From: Liolophura sinensis
Taxonomy: Eukaryota > Mollusca > Polyplacophora > Chitonida > Chitonidae
Assembly: GCF_032854445.1 (NCBI RefSeq)
Contig: NC_088305.1
Span: forward strand, 23,297,901 to 23,361,900
Reading direction: 5' to 3'
DNA length: 64,000 bases
Positions 1-11,030 of the stretch are shown here, piece after piece. Position numbers and translations under genes: made by a program. Each line of letters opens with the position of its first letter. Position 1 is the stretch's first letter. The notes beneath the pieces are model-generated. The model had not been told where the DNA came from. It did no database searches and saw only the letters and a program-made list of their open reading frames with translations.

Positions 1-1797
1 AACATATACAGTAATCGCTGAACGTGTACTGGAAATTCTAACGGTGTATGCAATAGTAATTAATTAATCAATTAGGTCTATCTAAATAGTGTCAACATCA
101 CACTCATAAATGTTTAACTTTAATAATGGAGGTCATGTTTATGTTAACAATACAAACTTGTATACGGAAGGGCTTAAATGGCAATAAGGACGGGTTTATA
201 CGGCAATAAGGACGGGCTTATTAGGCAATATACTGCATGTCACCGGATATTGATGTCACCAGATATACAAAGACAAGAGATTTCAGTACTGATATGATAC
301 CGGTAGCCTGCTAAAAATCCTCTTAATTAATAAATGTCAAATAAGAAAACATATCATGGCAAATCATTGTAAGAAATGCTAATGCAAAACAAATATATAA
401 ACAAGGAAATTATTGTTATAAATGGATACAAATGTCTTGAAGCTGATAAAGGCCTGAAAATAGGAGTAAGAGTGCGAGGAAAACATAAATATGCGCGATA
501 TGCTACACCTTGAATTGAAACATGGCTTATAAATGCCCGTTATAAATTCGATAAATTCGATTTTTTAAATATAAAGGTTCAAATTTCGTCACTGAACTCT
601 TTGCTTTGTGTTGTACGCTATAAAGAAGACAGCACAAGTATGGCATGGAACTATTCAGTGATCTCTGCCGCAGATGGCAAATGAAGAGTATACCATTAAC
701 GACAAGGCAGGGCATATTTTGAATTACGTAAGCAGTAAGTCTAGCTTTCATATCCCAGCGAGAGACCATAGCATTTCCACAAGTATCAAAGCCTTTTTAT
801 TCCATGTTTTCAGGGAAGCCCTTTTTATTCTGACCCTAACACACCACAGTAACTTCTTTGTATACATCCTGCCTCGTTCTGACGAGATATACTGACGTAA
901 ATGTCCGCCTTAACTGAAAACAAAAGTGATATCGATTAATTGAGGCTGTGTAAAATCTTAGGTTACTTTTACTTTCGTTTCTGATCAGTACTAGCTTTGG
1001 ACTGATGCAGTCACACGTAGGCCTACAGGTCTTATCGCATATTCATAACTTCCTCTTTCGAATACGGCTCATGTGATAGCTTACTCACAGTCTAAAGTTA
1101 TACGGACTGGAGGAAGAAGAACCGAAACTTTTCAAAGCGCAAAAATTCCCTGAAAAACCAATCACATGAGAATGTTAAACAAACACTCTTAGCACGTGGA
1201 TCTGACTCCCGTTTCACATAGAATATAACAGGAAATTTTGAATTCTCAATACCAGAATTGAGTTATACCTCTGATGCAATGCACTGTTACTATAGACCCT
1301 AAAGTTACCACAAGGGCTTATCAGAGGTATTCTGTGAACTGAATATATAAATACCCACCGCCTCAGGCTAATGGGGCTATCTGAGAGTAAGCTGCAATGC
1401 ACAAACAGACACTGGGACACATACGTTTTAATAGAAAAGGTAAGACAATGGATTAAGAATGATCTTGTGTAGCTTTCCTATTCAGCTGTATTTGTGTACT
1501 TTACATATTTATTTACTTCCATATTTATTTATTGATGTATTTGTTTACCTATTTGCGTGTAATTATTATCATCATTGTGTTGTGCTGTTGAGATGCTATC
1601 TCAACCGTGCACACCTTATCACATAAGCACAAAAGAGAGACGAAAATAAGAGAATAGCCTCAGATTGGAAGTAGGTGTGGCCTGGTATTTACCGTCAAAA
1701 CCTTATCTAGCCTCACGTTTGTGGTTTAACTCATCTGGTACCGATTTCACAAAACGCAACAAGACAATGAGTTAATGTCAATTCCTTCTGATTTCAG
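1..1797. other. Upstream flank of the amino-acid oxidase gene, no coding gene seen
   Basis: No ORF here looks like a protein. The stretch is AT-rich and should hold the promoter and a 5' untranslated exon of the oxidase gene, because a splice acceptor (ttctgatttcag) ends at 1797, 12 bases before the chosen ATG. A short imperfect duplication around a 'ggcaataaggacggg' motif lies near 180-225. The transcription start was not located. Confidence 0.5.
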
Positions 1798-1809
1798 GAA
1801 ACCACCACA

Positions 1810-4800
1810 ATGGAGAAATTGGCTTATCTAGGCCGACCTTATCTGTATCACATCGACAAAGATGACAAAGACTTGACCATACCGAAAACGCCCCCACCAG
1901 AACAACAACAGGGTCAGGATTCCCAGCAAACGTTTGATGTGGAGAACTTTTTTCTCCTGGAAAATTGGAACCCTGACAATGAGCCATTGCAGCAAGACAA
2001 TAACTACAAGCCGTTCTTCCTCGGAATAGCCAACGGAGGTTTAGATTTTATGTACGCGAAATTGGCAGGCCTTGACCCGAAGAAGCACTTCCACAGCAAA
2101 ACCAAACACAAAAAACACGTGATTATTGTTGGGGCTGGTGCGTCCGGTCTGGCGGCTGCGTTCGAACTGAGTCAAAGTGGACACAAGGTAAAGAATTTAG
2201 AGAAAATATTTCTTTGCTTCTGTGTTGATATTCTTATAATGAGGTCTTGTGTCTGTTGGGTGGTGGGTTTGGTGGTGGTCGAGGGGATGGGCTTTTGAAA
2301 CTTTTGTTATCTCAATTTTCGCCCGCTTGCTGAAGTGAAACTGGAATCAGGATTGTCTAGATTTATTTATTTGATTGGTTTTACGCCGTATATTTCACTT
2401 ATACGACGGCGTCCAGCATTATGATGGGAGGAAACCGGGCTGAGCCAGGGGAAACTCACCACCATCCGCAGGTTGCTGACAGACCTTCCCACGTTCGGCC
2501 GGAGAGGAAGCCAGTATGAACTGGACTTGAACTCACAGCTATCTCATTGGCGACAGGCTACTGGTTCATTGCTCTACGCTGGCACGCTAACCACCTCGGT
2601 CACAGAGGCTCGGATTGTCTAGAATAGCAGACCCCAGGCTTACCGAAACATTCTGTGATGTTTATGTATCTGATAAATCTTTGACAGATAGCATATATTA
2701 TCCAAGCAGTTACAGCCTTGTTTATTTGTAGTTTGCGACTAATGAATTCTGTTGATGGAATTGTGTTTTTGCCCAAAGCCCACCAGGGATTATCTATCTG
2801 TAACACTGTGGTAGAGAGTGACATCAGTATATTTATTTGTTTATTTATGCCTAGTGTATAGCGCGAGACGTTAGCATCCTTGCAAAGAATATTTAGAACG
2901 GATTAAACTACTATCGGTGTAGACTACTCAACATCCATCCTTTGAATTCGTAATACATTACCTTGATTTACGCTAGCAGGGGAGATTGATGTGGATAGCA
3001 TGGTGCGCAATGATATTTTCCAGTACAACTATATCCGACCGCTTTCGAGTGAATGACCTATCCCCCAAGACACCTTTAATTCACTGTAAAACTAGATAAA
3101 GCTCGGCCGCGAAGGACAGGTACATGTGTTTCCAAATACTACTAGGAAAAATATCTATCATGGCATTGTTCGTTACAATCAAACCCATAAGAGTAACCAG
3201 AAATCAAAGATACATTTTTGAAGGTTTACTTTGAGAGGAGGAATACAGCACAGAGCCTATATGTTTTTTCATGAATGCTCATGTATAAGCTACAATAGGA
3301 ATTTTAAAAAAGCCTGAATGAAGAGCATATATTTATGCAGTCGTTTCTCCATACATATGTCCGCTAAACTTATAGTTCACACGCTGAATATAATATATCC
3401 CCAAACACTTCGATATCGACTGCAAGTTGTGTAAAATTGAATCAGTTTAAGGTCGAACGGAGGTCTAGAGATCAAATCATAGTTTGTGCATAGTTTTCAG
3501 AAATACAAGAAATTTTTTTGAACTATAGGAAGTGTTTAACTGAAGTGACCTGGATAACTAGTATAAATTACATCACCCCACTATTAAAGTTGATCGCTAT
3601 CATATAATTACAAAAACAAATGTAATTAAAAATTATTTTTAACTGTAGTTATGACAACGGGCACTCTAGTTTCCCTCCATTCATGAACCTGAACGATGTT
3701 GCAAAAATCAACCACGTAAATAAACAAATAGATTAACAAATAAATAAATAGCCAACATATGTACAAGTATCATCGCCTGATGAGTGGACAAGACTGGTTG
3801 CACAATCTCATAATTTCTTTATTTTTGGTTGATCAGGTGACCATCTTGGAAATGCAGCAACGCGTTGGAGGGAGAATGAAGACCATTCGGGAGCCGTTCA
3901 CTCGTGGACTCCATGCCGAAGGTAAACGCCATTTATGGTATACGGGACGCTCCTCTCTAAATTAGGTTTTATTGATTTATTTATTTGATTGGTGTTTTAC
4001 GCCGTACTCAAGAATATTTTACTTATACGACGGCGGCCAGCATTATGGTGGCAGGAAACCGGGCAGAGCCCGGGGGAAACCCACAACCATCCGCAGGTTG
4101 CTTGCAGACAAATTAGGTTTTAAGATACACGCCTAGCATATCAGGATAAAAAGTATTGTGCGGTGTAGTTAACATAAAGCATCGTTTTGGAAATGTGGCG
4201 TATGACTTAAATGGGTAGTTTACGTACGAGGCAGAAGGTACCATGCTGTGTAAGTCTACATATTGTGTATGATATATATGTATTGGCATGTAGGGACCGG
4301 TTACATAATTAAAAGAAAGGCAAGAAACTATTTTATCTTGTTCATTTCGGGCGAACCACAAATGGAAAGAGATCTGATCGGTAATAACCTTTTTTCTTTG
4401 ACGTGCTAGATAATGTTAGAAATCATTTTTAATCAGAAATTTTGACAAGGCCATGGGAACTGCCAGTTTGTCGTGTCTCTAGTGCGTACGTTTAATTCAG
4501 TCTCTTCCAGGCGCTCCAATATCTCCCGACCAAAAACTGTTGGGGTATAAACAAATAATGTCTTGAATTTTAATCAATCAAATAACTAGCTAAATAAAGA
4601 AAGAAAAAAATAAATAAATACATAGAATGCGGACTATCCCTTATGTCCTGAAAACCTCTCTGGCGTCGTGTGAGCGTTGCTGTGGTGTCTTTGTGACAAT
4701 ACATCCGTCTTGCGACCTCTTCTTGCGACAATCCCGCAACAAGCATACTGACCGCCTGATTACGTTCGTTTAACGTCGGTCTCGGCATGACGTTGTAGTG

Positions 4801-7800
4801 CCTTTAAGACTTTAAGGTGTGATTGTTTGCAATGGCTTAAGTGTGACTATCCAATGGCTCACAAAACTGGTAAATCCGAGCATGCCGAATTGTTGAATAC
4901 TCACTTGTACTTGTATAATCTTATTCGTATTTAAAATTCTGCAAACTTTCATAATGCAGTAACTTTTTTGACACAATATACATATAGGTAATTGCTCCTG
5001 TAGGTGGCGCTATGCGACTTCCGGGGACAGGAAAGAAAGATTGGAAGGGACCTTCCCATTTTATGACTGACCATTACATTCGCCAATTTCACGTGGAGAC
5101 CAGGCCGTTCGAAAACATCAATGAGAAATGCTTCCATCATGTTTATGGTCACGCCAATATAACAATCAAAGGTAAGGTTTCTGGTCAATACATTCATTAG
5201 AGGTAAGGTTTAACGCCAATACAAGCATTACAGGTAAGATTTAACGCCAACGCAAGTATTAGAGGTAAGATTTAACGTTAGTACAACCATTGGAGGAAAG
5301 GTTTAACTCCAATACAAGCATTAGAGGTAAGATTTAACGTCAGTACAATCATTGGATGAAAGGTTTAACGCCAATACAAGCATTAGAGGTAATATTTAAC
5401 GTTAGTACAACCACTGGAGGAAAGATTTAACGCCAATACAAGCATTAGAGGTAAGGTTTAACGTTAGTACAACAATTAGAGGTAAGGGTAAACGCCAATA
5501 CAAGTATTAGAGGTAAGATTTAACGTTAGTACAACCATTAGATATAAGGTTTAACGTCAATACAAGCATTAGAGGTAAGGTGTGACTCTAATATACCATC
5601 AAAGGTTAGGTTTGACGCCAATATAGCCATCAAAGGGAAGTTTTGACTCCAATCTTTTGAGTTTCACTCCAGTACAACTATCAAAGGTAAGGTTTAATAC
5701 CAATACGACTGTTAGAGGTAAGGTTTGACGCCAATACAACTGTTACAGGTAAGGTTTGATGCCAATGTCGCTATCAGAGGTAAGGTTTGACGCTAACTTG
5801 GCGATCGAAGGTAGGGTTTCACTCCAACATAGCCATCAAAAGTAAGGTTTAATGCCAATACAGTCATTAGAAGTAATATTTGACGTCAATGCAACCGTTA
5901 TAGGTAAGGTTTGACGCCAACATAGCCATCAAAGGTAATGTTTGACGCCAACATATCCATCAAAACTATTGTTTGAAGGCAATATAGCCATCAAGGTGGC
6001 GTTCGAAGGCTATATAGAAGGCTTGATTCTAGTATGTAAGATTTCACTCCAATATAGCCATCAAAGATTTGAAGGCAATAAGGCCATCCATGTTAGGGTT
6101 TGAAGACAATACAGCCGTCAAAGGTAAAGTTTGAAGGCAATATAGCCATCAAAGGTAAGGTTTCATAGAAATATAGCCATGAAAAAAAAACGTTTGCAGT
6201 TGTGTGTGTTTTATACTTGGAAATTTTCAGACTGGAAGGAAAAGAACAAAAAGTGGTCCGACAAGTTCTGGCCCGGGTGGGATTGTAATCTTCCAAAGGA
6301 CGTGAAGAAAGAACTCAACATCACTGGAATAGGTAGGTTTAGACAATATTGTGTTATCCATTTACTCAGTACAGTAGTTTGTAATATAGTTGCTCAGTAC
6401 AAGACGCTGTAAGCCAGTTAATCAGTACATTAGTCTGTAAGCCAGTTACTTAGTACAGCAGTCTGTAAAGCGGTTGCTCGGTACCGTCTGTAGGTCAGTC
6501 TCTAAATGTAGCAGTTTGAAGGCAGTTACTCAGTACGCCAGTCCGTAAGCTAGTTTCTCAGTAGGGCTGCCTATAAACTACATACTCAGTACATCAGTCT
6601 GTAAGCCAGTTACTCAATACATCACTCTGTAATCCAGTTACTCTCTACAACAATGTGTAGGTTAGTTACTAAATAGAACAGTCTGTAGGTCAGGTACAGC
6701 AGTCTGTGATCAAGTTTCTTAGTACAGCAGTCTGTAAACGAGTTACTAAGTACAACAACTTGTAAGCCAGTTACTCGGTGCAACGGTCTGTAACCCTGTT
6801 ACTGAGTAAAGCGGTGTGTAGGCCAGATACTCAGTACAAAAGTCTTTAGGACAGTTACTCGATACACCTGTGACCAGTACTGAAGCCAGTTACTCAGTAC
6901 AGCAGTGTGTAAACCAGTTACTTCATACAACAATCTGTAGGCCAGTTACCCAATACAACAGTCTGTAGATCAGTTACTTACAACAACAGTTTTTAAGTCA
7001 GTTACTCAGCACAGCAGTCTGTAAGCCAGATACTTTATGTAAAGCGGTATGTAGGCCAGTTACTCAGCACAACAGTCTTTAGGACAATTACTCAATACGC
7101 CAGTGTGTAAGCCAGTTACTCAGTACGACAGTCTGTGAGCTAGATACTCAGTACGGCAGTGTATAAGCCAGTTACTCAGTACCGCAATCTGTGAGCTCGT
7201 TTCTGGGTACGGCAATGTGTAAGCCAGTTACTCAGTACGGTATTCTGTGAGCTAGTTACTCAGTTCGGCAGTGTGTAAACCAGTAACTCAGTACGGCAGT
7301 CTGTGATCCAGTTACTGAGTAAAGCAGTATGTAGGCCAGTTACTCAGTACAACAGTCTTTAGGACAATTACTCAGTACGGCAATGTGTAAGCCAGTTACT
7401 GAGTACGACAGTCTGTAAACCAGTTACTCGGCGCGATAGTCTGTAAGCCAGTTACTCAATACTGCAGTCTATAAGTTAGTTACTCAGTACAGCTATATGT
7501 AAGTCAGTTACTCAGTACAGCTATCTGTAAGTCAGTTACTCAGTACAGCTATCTGTAAGTCAGTTACTCAATACAATTACCTTTAGGTCAGTTACTCAGT
7601 ACAGCAGCTTTGAATTCAACCTGAATTTTATTTTCATTGGTATTTTGTTCTCCAGACAGTTATTACGAGAGAACTTTCGAGCCTGTGAAGGAGGAGCTGC
7701 GACAAGATCATTCAACGGAAGGCTGGAACCGATGGGTCACAAAGTGGAGCAAGCTTTCTCTTGACGAGTTCTTGAGAAGCGATATCCATCAGAAGCCTGG

Positions 7801-8770
7801 AGCACCAAAACTCCGGCCGTGGCCTGAGCGAGCAATCCAAGCCTTCACTGTATCAAACTACGCCCCCTTCCTGTCAATCAGTCTGGTGGAGTTCCTTCGG
7901 GACGAACTGGGTGGCTGGTGGGAGGATCCTATGTACACACCCAGTGAGGGAATGGAGGAGTTAGGCTGGGCGTTCATCAAACAAAATCCTGGTGGGTGGG
8001 ACCCACACGTTCACTTGAAAGAAAACATTCGATTCGGCGTCGAAGTGGAGAAAATTGAAATGGTGAACCCTGAGCGTCGACGTGGAGTGCGCGTGTCGGG
8101 AAAAAACGTGGCGACTGGCGAGCCGCTGACCGTGCTCGGGGATGCAGTGATCCTCACTGTGCCTATTCCGGTCCTCCGTCAGATGGACGTGCCGTTGTCG
8201 TCGGACCAGGAACGAGCCTTGAACTTTGTATCTTATGAATCCTCAACGAAGATCCTGCTGCAGTATGAGAAGAGGTTCTGGCAGGAGGAGTTCGGTATAC
8301 AAGGGGGTATGACCCGCACTAACCTCCCCATTGGCCAGGTCCACTACCCTGACTGGGAAAAGTCAGGAATCTCGCCGAAATCACGCGGTATTCTCGTCTG
8401 CTACACATGGGAACAGGATGCTGTGGTGATGGCATCCATGTCAGACAATGACGCCATTAGAAGTGCCGTGAGGCAAATCGAAAAACTCCATCCCGGTTCG
8501 GAGAAATATTTCGAAGTTGGGGCAAGGCAAGCGTGGACCAGGGACCCAGCAGCCCAAGGGGCATATGCCTTTCTCCGTCCTGGAGAGTTCAGTAACGCTC
8601 TGTCGGCTCTGGTAAAACCAACCCCACCAATCTTTCTGGCGGGAGAGGCTTTGTCCTGGACGAACGGCTGGATCCAAGGAGCCATAGAATCGGGTCTTAG
8701 AGCAGCATTCCAGTTCTATGCTCATAACGAGGAAGAGTCGTATCGTGAACAGACGGAGGCAGAACGATGA
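1810..8770 (+). CDS. L-amino-acid-oxidase-type flavin amine oxidase, five coding exons
   Basis: Coding exons read as 1810-2187, 3837-3921, 5004-5171, 6231-6332 and 7656-8770. All have GT/AG borders and matching phases (0,1,1,1), giving 615 residues. Seen: a Rossmann FAD-binding motif GAGASG at about residues 108-113, followed by an acidic residue and VGGR (about 131-139); the GGAMRLP block at about 155-161, whose Arg matches the carboxylate-binding Arg of snake-venom L-amino acid oxidases; and the C-terminal flavin motif GEALSW...[10 protein letters not shown] at about 574-591. Family knowledge: such enzymes oxidatively deaminate amino acids, releasing ammonia, keto acid and hydrogen peroxide. 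The N terminus is polar and Gln/Pro-rich with no signal peptide, unlike secreted escapin/achacin-type oxidases, so an intracellular role is inferred. The start follows a splice acceptor at 1797, and AATAAA lies at 8933. Another amine-oxidase subfamily is possible. Confidence 0.9.
2350..2623 (-). mobile_element. SINE-A copy, full length, in oxidase intron 1
   Basis: The element occupies 2362-2611 between 12-bp target-site duplications (ggattgtctaga at 2350-2361 and 2612-2623). Read on the minus strand it has a tRNA-like head with A and B boxes (right end), a conserved core (gaaaccgggc...), and a tail of the TTTATTTGATTGG type (left end). It is moderately diverged from the window consensus. Confidence 0.9.
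3959..4122 (-). mobile_element. SINE-A copy, 5'-truncated, in oxidase intron 2
   Basis: Only the 3' half of SINE-A is present (3972-4109). It is bounded by a perfect 13-bp duplication (aaattaggtttta) at 3959-3971 and 4110-4122. Truncation of the tRNA-head side with an intact duplication is the signature of incomplete target-primed reverse transcription. It begins about 38 bases after the exon 2 donor. Confidence 0.9.
4620..4788 (-). mobile_element. Tc1/mariner-type transposase N-terminal fragment (helix-turn-helix)
   Basis: A minus-strand reading frame starts with [13 protein letters not shown] and continues with [11 protein letters not shown] and a second helix ([16 protein letters not shown]), ending in a DSPHS linker. 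This is the layout of the paired-like HTH of Tc1/mariner transposases, where a GRP linker usually follows. Only about 55 residues are present; the second HTH and the DDE catalytic domain are missing. It lies inside oxidase intron 2, so it is a dead remnant of a plain DNA transposon. No terminal inverted repeats were found. Confidence 0.65.
5150..6180 (+). repeat. 31-bp minisatellite filling oxidase intron 3
   Basis: About 30 tandem units of roughly 31 bp, each built around 'aggtaaggtttaacgccaat' followed by 'acaagcatt'. Early units start at 5171, 5202 and 5233. The array runs to about 6180, so it takes up nearly all of intron 3 (5172-6230). The last 20 bases of exon 3 plus the donor site form the first, partly exonic unit. 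Units near the left end are more alike than units on the right, where the sequence drifts (atagccatcaaagg). Confidence 0.92.
6350..7612 (+). repeat. 28-bp minisatellite filling oxidase intron 4
   Basis: About 45 tandem units of about 28 bp with consensus 'gtaagccagttactcagtac' plus 'agcagtct'. The array spans nearly the whole of intron 4 (6333-7655), stopping about 43 bases before the exon 5 acceptor, just ahead of its pyrimidine tract. The unit is unrelated in sequence to the intron 3 array. Units around 7480-7570 (cagctatctgtaagtcag) are nearly identical, suggesting recent expansion there. Confidence 0.92.
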
Positions 8771-8932
8771 AGAAAGAAATAATGGGAAAATGCATGTTAT
8801 ATAAACACGTTAGACCTGGGGTATACTAAACCACCATTTACCTTCGCTTATAATTAAACATTTCCAAAGTGATGTGCACCAATGGCTGAGGGATAGATGG
8901 ATATGTCATGTACATTTTAGTATGGTTAAGGG

Positions 8933-8938
8933 AATAAA
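8933..8938 (+). promoter_or_regulatory. Poly(A) signal of the oxidase gene
   Basis: AATAAA about 160 bases after the oxidase stop codon and the first such hexamer downstream, giving a short 3' untranslated region. Cleavage is expected 10-30 bases later. Confidence 0.6.
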
Positions 8939-9179
8939 CAGCCAAAGTCGAAAATTTTGACAGCCAGACAAACATTGGCAAACACTAACCACTGCACTGC
9001 TCCGATTTAGCGAAATTAAGTTCAATATTACAGGTTCGCTCTCGCCTGAGTCAGAAGGAAATCCACTTCCTCCACTACCTTACAGCACATTCATTTTTAG
9101 ACAATGAATGTAGGTTCTAAAATCTGACAATGGCGTCCTTTAAAACCTAATGCTTTGCAGCCGAGGGACACAAGTCCGT

Positions 9180-9226
9180 GGGGGCCTCCGTGGCTCAGTT
9201 TGTTAGCGGGCTAGTGCAGCGTAATA
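9180..9226 (+). mobile_element. SINE-A tRNA-like head fragment
   Basis: About 47 bases match the head of SINE-A (ggggcctccgtggctcag, A box). The B box, core and tail are absent. Confidence 0.75.
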
Positions 9227-9284
9227 ACATTAACACACTTACCAAACTTAGGAGTTAAACACACACACTGACATTCAAATGAGG

Positions 9285-9521
9285 TTACATTAGGCAACTT
9301 AATTTTAGAGTAGGAGACATTATCCCGGACTGATGTAAGCAGGCCACCTCTGGACCTTCCCAATCCTTCCTAATTGCTGTGAATTTGGAGAGCTTGAACT
9401 TATAAATATAAGCGTCATGTCCGACATTCGTATACCATTCGTAGTCCGTAAAGGGCGTTCCACGTCGATAATCGCAAGATCCATTTCCAAAACAACGTTT
9501 AACACTAGCTCCCAAAGACAA
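9285..9521 (-). other. Unrecognised minus-strand open stretch, possible exon
   Basis: A 78-codon open frame containing GNGSCDYRRGTPFTDYEWY. The composition looks protein-like, but no domain was recognised. About 45 bases in its middle resemble minus-strand sequence near 18915-18975 (shared core cttgcgattat), so it may be an old duplicate exon or a repeat fragment. No convincing splice pair was found. Confidence 0.2.
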
Positions 9522-10109
9522 ACGTATGTAAAAAACTATACAAACAGGATATAAAGCCGGTAATACACAAGAGAGAAGCGGTCATAAGTTTTCAATGATG
9601 CTGGGCTGACAGTGGATATTCCAGGCATGAATTCCATATCAAAGTTTAAATTCGTAGTCCATGAATGAGTTCCAGTTCAAATAACAATTAAACAAGGTAT
9701 CTCAGTAGCGCTTTGATTGCAACTATTTATAAAAGCATCATGCAGATATAATGAGCATGGCTGCCTTAACGGCCCCTAGCCCAAGGTTAAGCGGTATTAG
9801 ATACAGTTCAAAAATGACGGGCGTTACAGACCCTAAGCGAACAGATTGTGATTCAAAAGTAACGGACGATTATGTCTTTTCCGTTAATATGTAAGGATCT
9901 CATACTACAAGAGGCGTCATCTATGATGTTACACATGTCCTGCCGGTCTGTATATAAGCTGTCTACAAGATAGACGGTGTACACTGGGCAGCCAGCGCCA
10001 TTTATGTTGTTAAATACCATGTACGTGATAGATATGTACATAGGGATAACAGAGCCGTCTATGTGGTTGATCACAATGCAGATCGCCAGAGATTCTGAAC
10101 GCTCTGTCC

Positions 10110-10243
10110 ATACCTGCCAACGAGAGTGTTATACTCATTGTAAAATTTGAGTGTTATACTCATTGTAAAATTTGAGTGTTATATTCATTGAGTGTTATAC
10201 TTATTGTAAAATTTGAGTGTTATATTCATTGTAAAATTTGTTG
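10110..10243 (+). repeat. 26-bp tandem repeat, about 5 units
   Basis: Units of the form 'gagtgttatactcattg' plus 'taaaattt' repeat about five times with few changes; one unit is shortened. Confidence 0.9.
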
Positions 10244-10559
10244 TTTATTAGTTTGAGACCAGCCATAGTAAATATACACAAAGTAGTTTAAGACCATTTT
10301 AAGACACTTACAACTTGATCTGATTACAATAAAGGTGATTATGCAAAATTGGGCCTCTTTCTGTAGGTTATACGGGCCTATTGATTTTCCTTAATATTAT
10401 TAATGTGGTAGATCTGTCAACTTCAGCCTCAAACATATTTATCCTCCAAGTTTTCACTCAGTTCGGTGGCACATCTTGATCCCTAGCCCGAGCTGGCTAC
10501 TTCGACTCCTCTCTTTATACTGGGCTGGCGGGTATCGTAGCCACAGGGGCAATCAAGGA

Positions 10560-11030
10560 TAAACCCATTCACCGAGTCACGCCACGTCCGATCTAAAGTC
10601 CTTTCTAAACACTGGCTGCGGTCCAAACCTGATGTCAACTTTGGCTCTTACCTCTCAGCTTGCCTGCACACACAACATCCTAGGTACAGTATATGTCATT
10701 GGGTAAGGAAACACGAGACCCAAATTCACTTCACAGTCATCGCTAAAGCAGCAGCCATTTTGCATAGACCACAGTTATGGGTCTCGAAAAAGTTATCGTT
10801 CCTAGATGGCGCATGCGCGTTAAACCTGAAAAGACATGCGTAATTGTTTAGAAATGGTTTGCCACGTCGTGAATACTGGGCTGGTCTGCCATTACCGGAT
10901 GGAATATACCTTGGATGTTGCACGTGCTGGCGAGCTAAGAGGTAAGAGTCAAAGTTGATATCAGTTTTGGACCATTGGACTCTATTTGCCCTCCATTGTT
11001 TGAAAAGGAGTTATCGGACACGTCCCTGTG
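10560..11030. repeat. Large imperfect inverted repeat with 215-bp spacer
   Basis: The left arm (about 10570-10690) and right arm (about 10905-11030) are reverse complements at roughly 75-80 percent over 100 or more bases. The best match runs from 'ggatgttg' through 'gctaagaggtaagag' and 'caaagttgatatcag' on the right arm. The spacer holds a further short inverted pair, cgagaccc/gggtctcg. It could be a fold-back element or the ends of an old DNA transposon. No ORF in the spacer looks real. Confidence 0.65.

Larger units (their letters stand above)
8939..10109. other. Intergenic stretch without a recognised gene
   Basis: Contains a SINE-A head fragment at 9180-9226 and a minus-strand open stretch at 9285-9521. 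Nothing else is supported. Confidence 0.5.

Noticed and set aside
5172-7612. CRISPR-like arrays
   Set aside because: Units are contiguous with no unique spacers, and the arrays lie within introns of a eukaryotic gene.
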